Source of the DNA: Palsa-461 sp963768185
GTDB taxonomy: Bacteria > Actinomycetota > Acidimicrobiia > Acidimicrobiales > RAAP-2
Assembly (NCBI GenBank): GCA_963768185.1
Contig: CAVYGS010000005.1
Coordinates: forward strand, 744,001-808,000
Length of the DNA stretch: 64,000 nt
Direction of reading: 5' to 3'
Below are positions 25,206-37,750 of this stretch, one piece after another; the stretch's first letter is position 1; every line of letters starts with the position of its first letter. The translations under genes were made by a program, and so were the position numbers. The notes under the pieces are model-generated. The model saw nothing but the letters and a program-made list of their open reading frames with translations, was not told where the DNA came from and did no database searches.

Positions 25206-26450
25206 CTAGGCGACCGGCACACCCGCGGCACGCCTCGCCGACTGCTCCAGTTCGAACAGCGTCGTCAGCTCGTTGAGCAGCCGGCGGTCGGAGGGCACCA
25301 GCTCCTCGATGCCCGGGGTGCCGAGGTACCCGACGAGAAAGGCGCGGTGGTTGCGGTCCTCCCACGCCCTGGCCGAGGGCTCGAGCGTCGGGCGCACCGC
25401 CGGGTCCCGCTCCTCGAGCGCGCTCGACGCCACATAGTGAAGCGACCACAGCATGTCGGCGACGTCCGCGAGCGGGGAGCGGAACAGGGCCTCGCCCTGC
25501 GCATCGACCCCGCCGGGGAGCCAGTCGGCCACCACCCACCCGGCGTTGGTCCGGGCCACGCGGCCGAGATGGAGGTCGCCGTGCGTGCGAACCATCGGCG
25601 ACTGGTCCGCGCTCGAGCGCACCGCCGCCAGCGCGTCGCCGGCGCCGTGGGACAGGAGACCGGGTGAGGATCGCCGGACCACCAGCTCGACCTCGGCGGC
25701 CCAGTCGGCCACCGCGCCAAGCTGGCGCCCGAACGCCTCCGCCGACGCGAGATGGAGGCGCGCGGTCATCGTCCCGAGCGCCAGCGCCTCGTCGGCGAAG
25801 TCCCCTCCCGCCTCCTCGGGGGCCACCGCCGAGCCGTAGAGGTCGCGCAGGGAGGTGAGCGCCAGCGCCCACCCATCCGCGCTCTCGGCGAGCAGCTCCT
25901 GGACGACGCCGAGGTCGCGACCCTGCCGGCGCCAGAGCGCGATCGGCGCCGCGAGGTGGTTGAACCCGGCCTCGTCCAGCGAGACGAGCATCTGGACACC
26001 TGGATGGCCGCGCTCGGAGAGCCAGGGGAACACCGTGAGCCCGGCACGGTCGTCGACGTCGAGCACGACCCCGGTGTCGTCGTCGCTTGCGATCGACACC
26101 ACCGACGGCTCCTCGCCCACGATCGCGACGACGACGAGCGGAGCGAGCTCGGCGTCCCACAACGCGTCGACGGCGATGGCCGCGCCGTGCTCGTCCTCGA
26201 AGCGCCCGAGCACACGCTCGTCGTCGTGGCGCAGCATCCGCACCGTCGCACCCTCGTCGTGCAGGCCGACCACCAGGTGCGCGAGCCGGCCCCCGGCCCG
26301 CGCCACCACGTCGTAGAGCGCCGGGCGTCCCGCCAGCAGCACCTCGACCTCGACCACCTCCAGATCCGAGGCGTTCGCGCCGCGGCGGGTGAGCCATGGG
26401 GCGACGAGCTGGGCAAAGGCCGCACGCCGCCCCCCGTCCAAGACGAGCAT
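25206..26450 (-). CDS. Maltokinase (Mak/Pep2-like)
   Basis: 414 residues from ATG 26450, 8 nt after treS; a TTG at 26462 overlapping the treS stop would add 4 residues. The kinase-like C-lobe has VRTHGDLHLGRVARTNAGWV with VVADWLPGG downstream, the catalytic aspartate and metal-binding motif of the aminoglycoside-phosphotransferase fold. PLADVADMLWSLHYVA is typical of maltokinases, as is the N-terminal cap domain. It phosphorylates maltose to maltose-1-phosphate, the GlgE substrate, using maltose made by TreS. No glgE lies in the window. Confidence 0.88.
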   Translation of the reverse strand: MLVLDGGRRAAFAQLVAPWLTRRGANASDLEVVEVEVLLAGRPALYDVVARAGGRLAHLVVGLHDEGATVRMLRHDDERVLGRFEDEHGAAIAVDALWDAELAPLVVVAIVGEEPSVVSIASDDDTGVVLDVDDRAGLTVFPWLSERGHPGVQMLVSLDEAGFNHLAAPIALWRRQGRDLGVVQELLAESADGWALALTSLRDLYGSAVAPEEAGGDFADEALALGTMTARLHLASAEAFGRQLGAVADWAAEVELVVRRSSPGLLSHGAGDALAAVRSSADQSPMVRTHGDLHLGRVARTNAGWVVADWLPGGVDAQGEALFRSPLADVADMLWSLHYVASSALEERDPAVRPTLEPSARAWEDRNHRAFLVGYLGTPGIEELVPSDRRLLNELTTLFELEQSARRAAGVPVA

Positions 26451-26458
26451 CGACCCGA

Positions 26459-28294
<1,836 letters not shown>

Positions 28295-28375
28295 GGCGTG
28301 CTCGGGATCGCGCGGGGCCGACCGCCCTTCACCCGGCCGACCGGTCATCACTCGGACGGTACCCGACACCCTCGG

Positions 28376-29392
28376 TCAGCTCGATCCCAGCAGCCGGTCG
28401 GCGACCTCGTAGGGATCGACACGCCCGGCCCGGAGATCCTCGACGGCCCCTCGGAACTCCTCGGTGGCCGCCCTCTCCTCCAGGCGCTCCCGGAGGACCG
28501 CCCCGAGCACCCGCCGCAGGTCCTGCTCGACGCGCTCGGCCCGATACAAGACGAGCAACCCGCTCGCCTCGAGATAGGCGCGGTGCCCGGCGACCGCGGC
28601 CCAGAGCTCGTCGATGCCCTCCCCGCTCGTGGCGACCGTGTCGACGATCGGGGGCATCCACTCCCGCTCGCCGCCGAGGGCGAGCATCTGGCGCAGGTCC
28701 TGCGCGGCCTCGGCGCCGCCGGGCCGGTCCGCCTTGTTGATCACAAACAGATCGGCCACCTCGAGGAGCCCGGCCTTCGCCGCCTGGAGCGAGTCGCCCC
28801 AGCCGGGCGTGACCACGACGACGGTCGTGTCGCTCGCCGCGGCCACCTCGACCTCGACCTGGCCCACACCGACGGTTTCGACGATCGCCACGGGGATCCC
28901 CGAGGCGCCGACGACCCGCAACGCGTCGGGCACCGCCAGGGAGAGACCCCCAAGGTGACCGCGGGTGGCCATCGAGCGGATGAACACACTGGGATCAGTC
29001 GCGTGGCGCTGCATCCGGGCCCGGTCGCCGAGGATCGCCCCGCCCGAGAAGGGCGAGGTGGGGTCGATCGCGAGCACGGCGACCTGGTCGAGTTCCTCGG
29101 CGGGGGTCACGGGCACGGGGCCTGATGCGGCGAGCGCCGGCCACCCCCGACGCGCCACCTCGAGGATCTGGTCCACGAGCGTCGACTTGCCGGACCCTGG
29201 CGCGCCGGTGACCCCGACGACGTAGGGGGGCTCCGACCGGTAGCTCAGTCGGGCGACGGCCCGGCTCCGCCCGCCGCCGCCCTCGACGAAGGAGAGCAAC
29301 CGGGCGAGCGCGCCTCGGTCACCCGCGGCTGAGCGCTCGAAGAGGGTCACCGGGTCACCGCCCCCGGGCGCGGACGCGGCCGCCTGGCTCAA
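28376..29392 (-). CDS. meaB: MeaB/ArgK-type P-loop GTPase (methylmalonyl-CoA mutase chaperone family)
   Basis: 338 residues from a TTG at 29392 that overlaps the murA stop (TTGA). Motifs: Walker A VGVTGAPGSGKSTLVDQIL, LAIDPTSPFSGGAILGDRAR, FIRSMATRGHLGG, IVETVGVGQVEVEVA and NKADRPGG; these are the MeaB signature blocks. MeaB guards B12-dependent acyl-CoA mutases from inactivation. Usually it lies next to mutase genes; here it is coupled to murA and no mutase is in the window. Confidence 0.92.
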   Translation of the reverse strand: MSQAAASAPGGGDPVTLFERSAAGDRGALARLLSFVEGGGGRSRAVARLSYRSEPPYVVGVTGAPGSGKSTLVDQILEVARRGWPALAASGPVPVTPAEELDQVAVLAIDPTSPFSGGAILGDRARMQRHATDPSVFIRSMATRGHLGGLSLAVPDALRVVGASGIPVAIVETVGVGQVEVEVAAASDTTVVVVTPGWGDSLQAAKAGLLEVADLFVINKADRPGGAEAAQDLRQMLALGGEREWMPPIVDTVATSGEGIDELWAAVAGHRAYLEASGLLVLYRAERVEQDLRRVLGAVLRERLEERAATEEFRGAVEDLRAGRVDPYEVADRLLGSS

Positions 29393-30660
29393 CGGCGCTC
29401 CACATCGGCCCCAAGCGACCGCAGGGTGGCGGCGAAGTCCTCGTAGCCACGGTCGAGATGGTGGGCCTCGGTCACGACGGTTTCCCCCTCGGCGACCAGC
29501 CCGGCCAGCACCAGCGCGGCGCCGCCCCGGATGTCGGGCGAACGCACCTGGGCGCCCGAGAGCCGGGGCACTCCCCGGACCACTGCGTGGTGGCCCTCGG
29601 TCCGGATGTCGGCGCCCATGCGGAGAAGCTCGTCAACGTAGCGGAAGCGACCCTCGAAGAGGTTCTCGGTCACGATCGCCACGCCGTCGGCCATCGCCAA
29701 CATGGTGACGATGAGAGGCTTGTAGTCCGTCGCGACCCCCGGATAGGGAAGCGTGGCCACGTCGACCGATGTGAGCGAGCCACGCGACGCGGCCCACAGG
29801 CCCTCGGGACGCTGGTCGATCTCGACGCCCATCTCGCGGAGCTTGTTGATGTACATCTCCATGTGGTCGAAGCGGCCGTCCTCGACGATGACCTCGCCAC
29901 CGGCGATGCACGCCCCCGCCAAGAGGGTGCCTGCGACCACCCGGTCGGGGATCACGGTGTGGACGGCGGGCTCGAGGCGCTCGACCCCGTTGATCTCGAT
30001 GCGGGAGGTCCCGGCGCCCGAGACCGAGGCGCCCATCGCGTTCAGGTAGTCCGCGAGGTCACGGACCTCGGGTTCTCGTGCCGCGTTCTCGATGACGGTC
30101 GTGCCCTTGGCCAGGGACGCCGCCATCATGAGGTTGTCGGTCGTCGTGTGGCTCGGGTACTCGAGCACGATGCGCGTGCCGACGAGCCTCGGGCCGGCCC
30201 CACCCGACTCGACGGTCCCTTCGATGACGCCGTGACTCGTCACGAACCGGGTGCCCATGTCGGCGAGCCCATTCACGTGGAAGTTGATCGGCCGCGAGCC
30301 GAAGTCGTCGCCGCCCGGCATGGACAGCCGGGCGTTGCCACACCGAGCGAGCAACGGCCCGAGCACCACGATGGACGCGCGCATCTTGCCGACGAGCTCA
30401 TAAGGGGCTTCGGGCGAGAGCGCGTCGACAGCGGGAACGTCGACCACCAGCGCGTCTCCGGCGCGCTCCACGCGCACGCCGAGCGCGTGGAGCATTTCGG
30501 CCATGATCTGCACGTCGACGACGTGGGGGACGTTGCGAAGCTCGTGGCGCCCCTCTGCCAGCAGGCAGGCGGCCATCAATTTCAACGCGGAGTTCTTGGC
30601 CCCGCCAGCCTGCACCACACCCTCGAGGGGACCGTTCGGACGGATCACGAGGCGGTCCAC
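29389..30660 (-). CDS. murA: UDP-N-acetylglucosamine 1-carboxyvinyltransferase
   Basis: 423 residues from GTG 30660. VQAGGAKNSALKLMAACLLA, then MRASIVVLGPLLAR and YPSHTTTDNLMMAASLAKGT identify MurA, which catalyses the first committed peptidoglycan step from PEP and UDP-GlcNAc. The active-site loop reads MPGGDDFGSRPINFHVNGL: aspartate replaces the catalytic Cys115 of E. coli, as in mycobacterial MurA. That substitution is known to give natural fosfomycin insensitivity. The gene follows the ATP synthase operon with glpX on the other strand between them, as in the actinobacterial core order. Confidence 0.94.
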   Translation of the reverse strand: MDRLVIRPNGPLEGVVQAGGAKNSALKLMAACLLAEGRHELRNVPHVVDVQIMAEMLHALGVRVERAGDALVVDVPAVDALSPEAPYELVGKMRASIVVLGPLLARCGNARLSMPGGDDFGSRPINFHVNGLADMGTRFVTSHGVIEGTVESGGAGPRLVGTRIVLEYPSHTTTDNLMMAASLAKGTTVIENAAREPEVRDLADYLNAMGASVSGAGTSRIEINGVERLEPAVHTVIPDRVVAGTLLAGACIAGGEVIVEDGRFDHMEMYINKLREMGVEIDQRPEGLWAASRGSLTSVDVATLPYPGVATDYKPLIVTMLAMADGVAIVTENLFEGRFRYVDELLRMGADIRTEGHHAVVRGVPRLSGAQVRSPDIRGGAALVLAGLVAEGETVVTEAHHLDRGYEDFAATLRSLGADVERR

Positions 30661-30691
30661 GGGGCCATTATCGCCCGCTATCGTCAGGCCC

Positions 30692-31693
30692 GTGGTGAGA
30701 CACCCACAGGCGCCGGACCGCAACCTGGCCCTCGAACTCGTCCGGGTCACCGAGGCGGCGGCCATGGCGGCGAGCCGGTGGATGGGGCGAGGGGACAAGG
30801 AGGGCGCCGACGGCGCGGCGGTCAACGCCATGCGGGTCGTGCTCGCCACGGTGGCCATGGACGGCGTGGTGGTCATCGGCGAAGGCGAGAAGGACCACGC
30901 GCCGATGCTCTACAACGGCGAGCACATCGGCGACGGCTCGGTCCCCCAGACCGACATCGCGGTAGACCCCATCGACGGCACCACCCTTGCATCCCTCGGT
31001 CGCGGCGGAGCGCTGGCGGTGATCGCGGTCTCCGAGCGTGGGACGATGTTCGACCCGGGCCCGTGCTTCTACATGGAGAAGATCGCTGTCGGGCCCCGCG
31101 GCGCAGGATCCATCGACATCACGAGGTCGGCCACCGACAACCTCAACTCGCTCGCCGAGGCGCTCGGCCGCCCAGTCCGCGACCTGACCGCGGTGATCCT
31201 CGATCGCCCGCGCCACGACAAGCTCATCGCCGAGGTCCGCGAGACGGGGGCGCGGGTGCGGCTCATCACCGACGGCGACGTCGCGGCGGCGATCGCAACC
31301 GGAAGGTCCGACACGACCGGCGCCGACGTGCTCATCGGCATCGGGGGAACCCCCGAGGGCGTGCTCGCCGCGGCGGCGCTCAAGTGCATGGGCGGCGAGC
31401 TCCAGGGTCGGCTGTGGCCCCGCGACGACGACGAGCGCAAGAAGGCAACGGCCGCCGGCTACGACCTCGACAAGGTGCTGTGCACCGACGATCTCGTGCG
31501 CGGCGACAACTGCTTCTTCGCTGCCACCGGGATCACCGACGGCGACCTGCTGCGCGGGGTCCGCTATCTCGAGGGGGGCGGCGCGAGCACCGAGTCGATC
31601 GTCATGCGGTCGCGCTCGGGGACCATCCGGAAGATCGACGCGATGCATCCGTTGACCAAGCTCTCGGAGTTCAGCTCGATTCCCTTCTCATAG
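30692..31693 (+). CDS. glpX: Class II fructose-1,6-bisphosphatase
   Basis: 333 residues from GTG 30692 (GTG 30695 equally possible). Metal-binding motifs VVVIGEGEKDHAPMLYNGE and DIAVDPIDGTTLAS, and YMEKIAVGPRGAG, DLTAVILDRPRH and GGTPEGVLAAAALKCMGGE define GlpX. It dephosphorylates fructose-1,6-bisphosphate in gluconeogenesis. It is divergent from murA, with a 31-bp gap between the starts, so the two promoters must overlap. Confidence 0.95.
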   Translation: MVRHPQAPDRNLALELVRVTEAAAMAASRWMGRGDKEGADGAAVNAMRVVLATVAMDGVVVIGEGEKDHAPMLYNGEHIGDGSVPQTDIAVDPIDGTTLASLGRGGALAVIAVSERGTMFDPGPCFYMEKIAVGPRGAGSIDITRSATDNLNSLAEALGRPVRDLTAVILDRPRHDKLIAEVRETGARVRLITDGDVAAAIATGRSDTTGADVLIGIGGTPEGVLAAAALKCMGGELQGRLWPRDDDERKKATAAGYDLDKVLCTDDLVRGDNCFFAATGITDGDLLRGVRYLEGGGASTESIVMRSRSGTIRKIDAMHPLTKLSEFSSIPFS

Positions 31694-31699
31694 GGCTCG

Positions 31700-31720
31700 A
31701 GCGGTCCCAACCGCTTCCTT
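31700..31720 (+). terminator. Hairpin after glpX
   Basis: agcggt-ccca-accgct (31700-31715) gives a 6-bp stem with a 4-base loop, followed by tcctt. It lies 7 bp after the glpX stop in the space convergent with atpC and may end transcription from the + strand. The U-tract is weak. Confidence 0.4.
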
Positions 31721-31791
31721 CGCTCGGCGGGTCGACTCCGACGTCAGGTCCGAGGTCTCGCCCGTGGGCTGCCGTCGGGCAACCACCTTGC

Positions 31792-32202
31792 CTACTCGGT
31801 GAGACTCAGGAACCGCTCCCAGCGCCGCCGGTCACGTTCGGCCACCCGGCGCCTCTCGGTATCCTCGCCGGCCTCCTCAATCTCCTGCTCAGCGACCCGC
31901 AGGCGTTCGCGCAGGTCGTTGGCGTCCAACTCGGCGACGGGATGGGCCTCCTCGACCAGCAGCATCGCGTGGTTTCCGCCGACCTGGAGGTAGCCCTCGG
32001 ACTGCGCGAACCGAATCACCTCGGTCTCGGTCTTGTACAGCCGCAGCTCGGTTGGCTCGAGCGATGCCAACAGCGGCGCGTGTCTGGCCAGGATGCCGAT
32101 CTGACCCAGCGTGGTGCGCGTCGAAACCATCTCGACCTCACCGCTGAAGACCTCACCCTCCGGCGTGAGGACCTCGACGGGGAACTTGGCGTGGGCCACC
32201 AC
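31792..32202 (-). CDS. atpC: ATP synthase epsilon subunit
   Basis: 136 residues from GTG 32202, immediately after the beta-subunit stop. The N-terminal beta-sandwich (FPVEVLTPEGEVFSGEVEMV, GQIGILARHAPLLASLEP) and the C-terminal helix pair (LDANDLRERLRVAEQEIEEA) match the F1 epsilon subunit, which sits on the central stalk and can inhibit ATP hydrolysis. It is the last gene of the atp operon. Confidence 0.95.
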   Translation of the reverse strand: MVAHAKFPVEVLTPEGEVFSGEVEMVSTRTTLGQIGILARHAPLLASLEPTELRLYKTETEVIRFAQSEGYLQVGGNHAMLLVEEAHPVAELDANDLRERLRVAEQEIEEAGEDTERRRVAERDRRRWERFLSLTE

Positions 32203-33684
32203 CTAGGCCTCACCCTCCCCGCGGCTCTCCCGGGTCACATCATCGATCGTGCCCTTCATGAAGAACGCCCGCTCGGGGAGATCGTCGTGCCTGCCTTCGA
32301 GGATCTCTTTGAAACCGCGGACCGTCTCGGCGATCGGGACGTAGGCGCCCGGGGTGCCGGTGAACTGCTCGGCGACGAAGAAGGGCTGTGAGAGGTACCG
32401 CTCGATCTTGCGGGCCCGGGTCACCGTGACCTTGTCCTCGTCCGAGAGCTCGTCGATTCCGAGGATCGCAATGATGTCCTGAAGTTCCTTGTAACGCTGG
32501 AGCACCTGCTTGACCTCGTTGGCGACGCGGAAGTGCTCCTCGCCCACAATCTCGGCCTTGAGGATCGTGGAGGTCGAGTCGAGCGGATCGACGGCTGGAT
32601 AGAGGCCCTTCTCAGCGATCGGCCGAGACAGCACGGTCGTCGCGTTCAAGTGGGCGAACACCGACGCCGGAGCGGGGTCGGTGAGGTCGTCGGCGGGCAC
32701 ATAGATCGCCTGCACACTTGTCACAGAGCCCCGGCGGGTGGAGGTGATGCGTTCCTGCAGCTCGCCCATCTCAGACTCGAGCGTGGGCTGATAGCCAACC
32801 TGCGAAGGCATCCGACCAAGCAGAGCCGAGACTTCCGAGCCGGCCTGCACGAAGCGGAAGATGTTGTCGATGAAGAGCAACACGTCTTGGCCTTCTTGAT
32901 CGCGGAAGTACTCCGCCATGGTCAGACCCGAAAGAGCCACGCGCATTCGGGCCCCAGGTGGCTCATTCATCTGCCCGAAGACCAGGATCGTCTTGTCGAG
33001 CACGCCGGATTCCTTCATCTCCAGCCATAGGTCGTTGCCCTCGCGGGAGCGCTCGCCGACACCGCAGAACGCCGACAGCCCACCGTGCTCCTGGGCCAGG
33101 TTGTGGATCAGCTCCTGGATGATCACGGTCTTGCCGAGGCCGGCGCCGCCGAACAGCCCGACCTTGCCACCCTTGACGTACGGCGCGAGCAGATCAATCA
33201 CCTTGATGCCGGTCTCGAATACTTCTGTGGTTGGGGTCATCGCCTCGACATTGGGAGCGTCGCGATGGATGGGCCACCGCTCGATGCCCTCCTCCAGCGG
33301 AGGACCGAGATCGATCGGCTCGCCCAGCAGATTGAAGATCCTTCCCAACGTGGCTCGCCCTACCGGAACAGTGATCGGTGCACCGGTGTCGATCACCTCG
33401 GCTCCGCGCGCGAGGCCGTCTGTCGTGTCCAACACCACCGCTCTGACACGGTCGTCTCCGAGTTGCTGTTGCACCTCGCAGACCAGGTACTGGTCCTCCG
33501 CGGCGTCGATCTCCAGCGCGTCCTCGGCGCGCGCGGCCGCCGGCCGGCGCACTTTGATGGCGTGATTGATCTCGGGAAGCTTGTCGGGGAACACCGCCTC
33601 GATCACGACGCCTTGGATCGCCTCGATCCGGCCGACGTTCTCGGTGCGGCTCTGTGCCGGCGGGGCCTCTTCAGTCAGTGCCAT
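32203..33684 (-). CDS. atpD: ATP synthase beta subunit
   Basis: 493 residues. Walker A GLFGGAGLGKTVIIQELIHN, GVGERSREGNDLWLEM, Walker B DVLLFIDNIFRF and YVPADDLTDPAPASVFAHLN identify the catalytic F1 beta subunit. The Walker A reads GLGKT where GVGKT is usual, a conservative change. Spacing to atpG is 20 nt. Confidence 0.97.
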   Translation of the reverse strand: MALTEEAPPAQSRTENVGRIEAIQGVVIEAVFPDKLPEINHAIKVRRPAAARAEDALEIDAAEDQYLVCEVQQQLGDDRVRAVVLDTTDGLARGAEVIDTGAPITVPVGRATLGRIFNLLGEPIDLGPPLEEGIERWPIHRDAPNVEAMTPTTEVFETGIKVIDLLAPYVKGGKVGLFGGAGLGKTVIIQELIHNLAQEHGGLSAFCGVGERSREGNDLWLEMKESGVLDKTILVFGQMNEPPGARMRVALSGLTMAEYFRDQEGQDVLLFIDNIFRFVQAGSEVSALLGRMPSQVGYQPTLESEMGELQERITSTRRGSVTSVQAIYVPADDLTDPAPASVFAHLNATTVLSRPIAEKGLYPAVDPLDSTSTILKAEIVGEEHFRVANEVKQVLQRYKELQDIIAILGIDELSDEDKVTVTRARKIERYLSQPFFVAEQFTGTPGAYVPIAETVRGFKEILEGRHDDLPERAFFMKGTIDDVTRESRGEGEA

Positions 33685-33704
33685 GTCACTCTCCAGTCTG
33701 GCCT

Positions 33705-34584
33705 CTAGCGGAGCCCCTCGGCCCCGGCGACGACCTCCATGATCTCCTGGGTGATGTCGGCTTGACGCACCCGGTTCATCTGCAGCGTCAAGTCCTGGAT
33801 CAACTCGCCAGCGTTGTCAGAGGCATGGCGCATCGCGGTCATCCTCGCTCCATGCTCGGACGCGCTCGACTCGAGCAACGCCCGGTAGACCGAGATCTCG
33901 ACATAGTCCGGAACGAGCCTTCTCAGCACGGCTGCGGGGTCGGGCTCGTACTCGGGGATCACCCGGCGTTGCGGAGTCCCGCCAACCTGAGCCTCCTCCG
34001 GTGGCTCGCCCTCGAGCACCGTCGCCCGCTGCAGGGGTAGCAGTGTCTCACGCCGGACCACCTGGGTGACGACCGAAAGGAACTCGTTGTAGAACACCTC
34101 CACCTGGTCGACCTCGCCGTCGAGATAGTCGGCCATCAGCCGTTCGGCGATGCGGCGGGCGTCGGCGTAGCCCGGACGGTCGGTGAAACCGGTGAAACGC
34201 TCCGCCGGGTCGAGCCCGCGGAAGGTGAGTGACGAGGCGACTCTCCGGCCGGCAGCCAGGTAGACGACTCGCCGTCCGGAGGCCTCGTGCTGACGCCCGG
34301 CTGCGACTCCAGCGCGAACGATATTCGAGTTGAATGCACCCGCGAGGCCGCGATCGCCGGCGACGAGCAGCAGACCGACCGTTCGCACCTCGGCGTGCTC
34401 CTGAAGGATCGGCACGCTCGGGACGGACCCCGCCTCCTCCGCCGCCTGTCGAGCCATTCGCCTGATGGCGCTCGCGTACGGCCGCAACGCCGCGATCCGC
34501 TGTTCCGCGCGGCGCAAGCGGGCGGCGGCGACCATGGCCATCGCCCGGGTGATCTTCTCGATGTTTCTGACCGCGGTGATCCGA

Positions 34585-34613
<29 letters not shown>
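33705..34613 (-). CDS. atpG: ATP synthase gamma subunit
   Basis: 302 residues. N-terminal QRDVRNRITAVRNIEKITRA and AMVAAARLRRAEQRI, and C-terminal ENAGELIQDL-like (DNAGELIQDLTLQMNRVRQA), then ITQEIMEVVAGAEGL, are the gamma-subunit termini that form the rotating coiled coil. The start overlaps the end of atpA by 29 nt. The insert before the C-terminal helix is somewhat longer than in E. coli, which is usual for actinobacteria. Confidence 0.96.
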
Positions 34614-36259
<1,646 letters not shown>

Positions 36260-36276
<17 letters not shown>

Positions 36277-36832
36277 TGGGTTGCTCCTGGACTGACGGCA
36301 GCCGCGCTTGAGCGACTTCCTTGCGAAGTTGGTCCAGCCTGGACCGGATCGATGCATCGAGGATGACGTTGCCCACGCGGAGTATGACGCCACCCAGGAT
36401 GTCGGGATCGACGAGGGTCGTGAGCTGGATCGTGTTTCCGGTGTCGCGGCCGATGCGGTCACCGATGCTGCGTACCGTCGCTTCGTCCAGTCCCACCGCG
36501 CTCGTTACCTCGACCGGCAGCAACCTCATCTCGGCGTCCCACAGCTCCTCATAGCGGGCTCGAATGTGGAAGATCTCCGGCATCCGCCGACCCTCAACCA
36601 GGGTCTCGAGGAAGCTCATGAACGTCTCCTCGGCGCCCTCGATCATGCGGTGCAGGCCGTCCTTCTTCTCGGCGGTCGACAAATAGGGCGAAACGAAGAA
36701 GACCTCCAGCCGGCGATCGGCTGACAGGGCGTCGGCAAACTGGGCGAGCTGCTCGCGAACCGTGTCGAGCACGCCGCGCTCGGAAGCGACTTCGAAGAGC
36801 GCCCGCGCGTAGACCCCTGCGGCCTCTTCCAC
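36260..36832 (-). CDS. atpH: ATP synthase delta subunit
   Basis: 190 residues from GTG 36832. YARALFEVASERGVLDTVRE, FFVSPYLSTAEKKDGL, and the C-terminal VDPDILGGVILRVGNVILDA with DASIRSRLDQLRKEV are the OSCP/delta signature. It joins F1 to the peripheral stalk. Its end overlaps the atpA start by 17 nt. It is not fused to a b-type segment as it is in mycobacteria. Confidence 0.95.
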
Positions 36833-36857
36833 TAGTTCGCGACCTGTTCCACTAGTT
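36827..36857. repeat. 11-bp direct repeat at the atpF-atpH junction
   Basis: ttccactagtt occurs at 36827-36837 and again at 36847-36857, a 20-bp period. On the minus strand the repeat duplicates the atpH start region (ACTAGTGGAA). The upstream copy would open a short frame ending in TAG. It looks like a small tandem duplication; an effect on atpH translation is possible but untested. Confidence 0.6.
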
Positions 36858-36871
36858 GGGGCGCCCCGAGA

Positions 36872-37411
36872 TCATGGTTGGCGGCGTGCACCACCGCTCA
36901 AAACCGTGAAGTCCAGCCCGGAGAGCGCATCTTCGACCAGTCGGCGCTGGTCCTCCTCGGTGAGCACCTTGCGCGTGACCCGCTCGGTCGCCATCACCGT
37001 GAGGTCGGCGACATCCCGGAGGATCTCGTCCATCATGCGGCGGCTCTCGGCCTCGATCTCACGTCGGGTTTGCTCCAACATCTGCTCGCCTCGAGCCTGG
37101 GCGGCGGTGCGGGCCTCCCGCTCGTGTGCGGCGCCGGCTTGACGGGCACGCTCGACGATCTCTTCTGCCTGCTGACGCGCCTGTTTGAGGTGTTCGCGGT
37201 ACTCAACCAGCAACTGTTCTGCTTCCTCGCGGGTGCGGACGGCCGAGTCGATCGAGTCGTCGATCACCTTCCGCCGCTGGTCGAGTGCCTCCCCGATACG
37301 AGGCAACACCGCCTTGATGAGGATGAACAACGAGATCGCGAACACCACGAGCGTCCAGATCGTTAGCCCGACGTTCGGTGTGATCAGCCATGAGCTGGAT
37401 GCGAATAGCAC
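36872..37411 (-). CDS. atpF: ATP synthase b subunit
   Basis: 179 residues. One N-terminal membrane helix (VGLTIWTLVVFAISLFILIK) is followed by a long charged helix (AVRTREEAEQLLVEYREHLK and QARQQAEEIVERARQAGAAH) that dimerises as the peripheral stalk. It is placed between atpE and atpH as expected. There is only one b-type gene here. Confidence 0.95.
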   Translation of the reverse strand: MLFASSSWLITPNVGLTIWTLVVFAISLFILIKAVLPRIGEALDQRRKVIDDSIDSAVRTREEAEQLLVEYREHLKQARQQAEEIVERARQAGAAHEREARTAAQARGEQMLEQTRREIEAESRRMMDEILRDVADLTVMATERVTRKVLTEEDQRRLVEDALSGLDFTVLSGGARRQP

Positions 37412-37429
37412 GGTACGCGCTCCGTCGGT

Positions 37430-37708
37430 TTAGAGGAAGAAGGCGATGAAGCCGCCGACCAGGCCGTAGAAGAACGTTGCCTCGGTGAGGGCGAACCCCA
37501 GCCACTGGATCGAAGTGATCTCGCTACGCATCTCCGGCTGGCGGGTCACCGACTCGATCACCTTGCCGAACAGCATCCCGATGCCGGCGCCGGCCCCAGC
37601 GGCGCCGCCGCCGGCCCCGACCCCGAGGGCGATTGCCTTCCCGGCGTTCTCGCCAATCTGGTTGTATGCCTGCGTCGCCGCCGTGACCAACTGAAACCAT
37701 GGCGGCAC
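37430..37708 (-). CDS. atpE: ATP synthase c subunit
   Basis: 92 residues from GTG 37708. There are two membrane helices: the first with the Gly/Ala packing motif GVGAGGGAAGAGAGIGMLFG, the loop with the conserved RQPE, and the second with the ion-binding glutamate in LGFALTEATFFYGLVGGFIA. The absence of the Na-type Gln/Ser-Thr ligand set suggests proton coupling. The N-terminus is about 10-15 residues longer than in E. coli. Confidence 0.95.
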   Translation of the reverse strand: MPPWFQLVTAATQAYNQIGENAGKAIALGVGAGGGAAGAGAGIGMLFGKVIESVTRQPEMRSEITSIQWLGFALTEATFFYGLVGGFIAFFL

Positions 37709-37750
37709 CCAAGATGTGAAAATCCATTTAGCTCCTCGCTCCCTTTGCTG

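Noticed and set aside
29458..32391. A 977-codon open frame antisense to murA and running over glpX and atpC
   Set aside because: No recognisable domains, and it conflicts with murA, glpX and atpC, which are certain.
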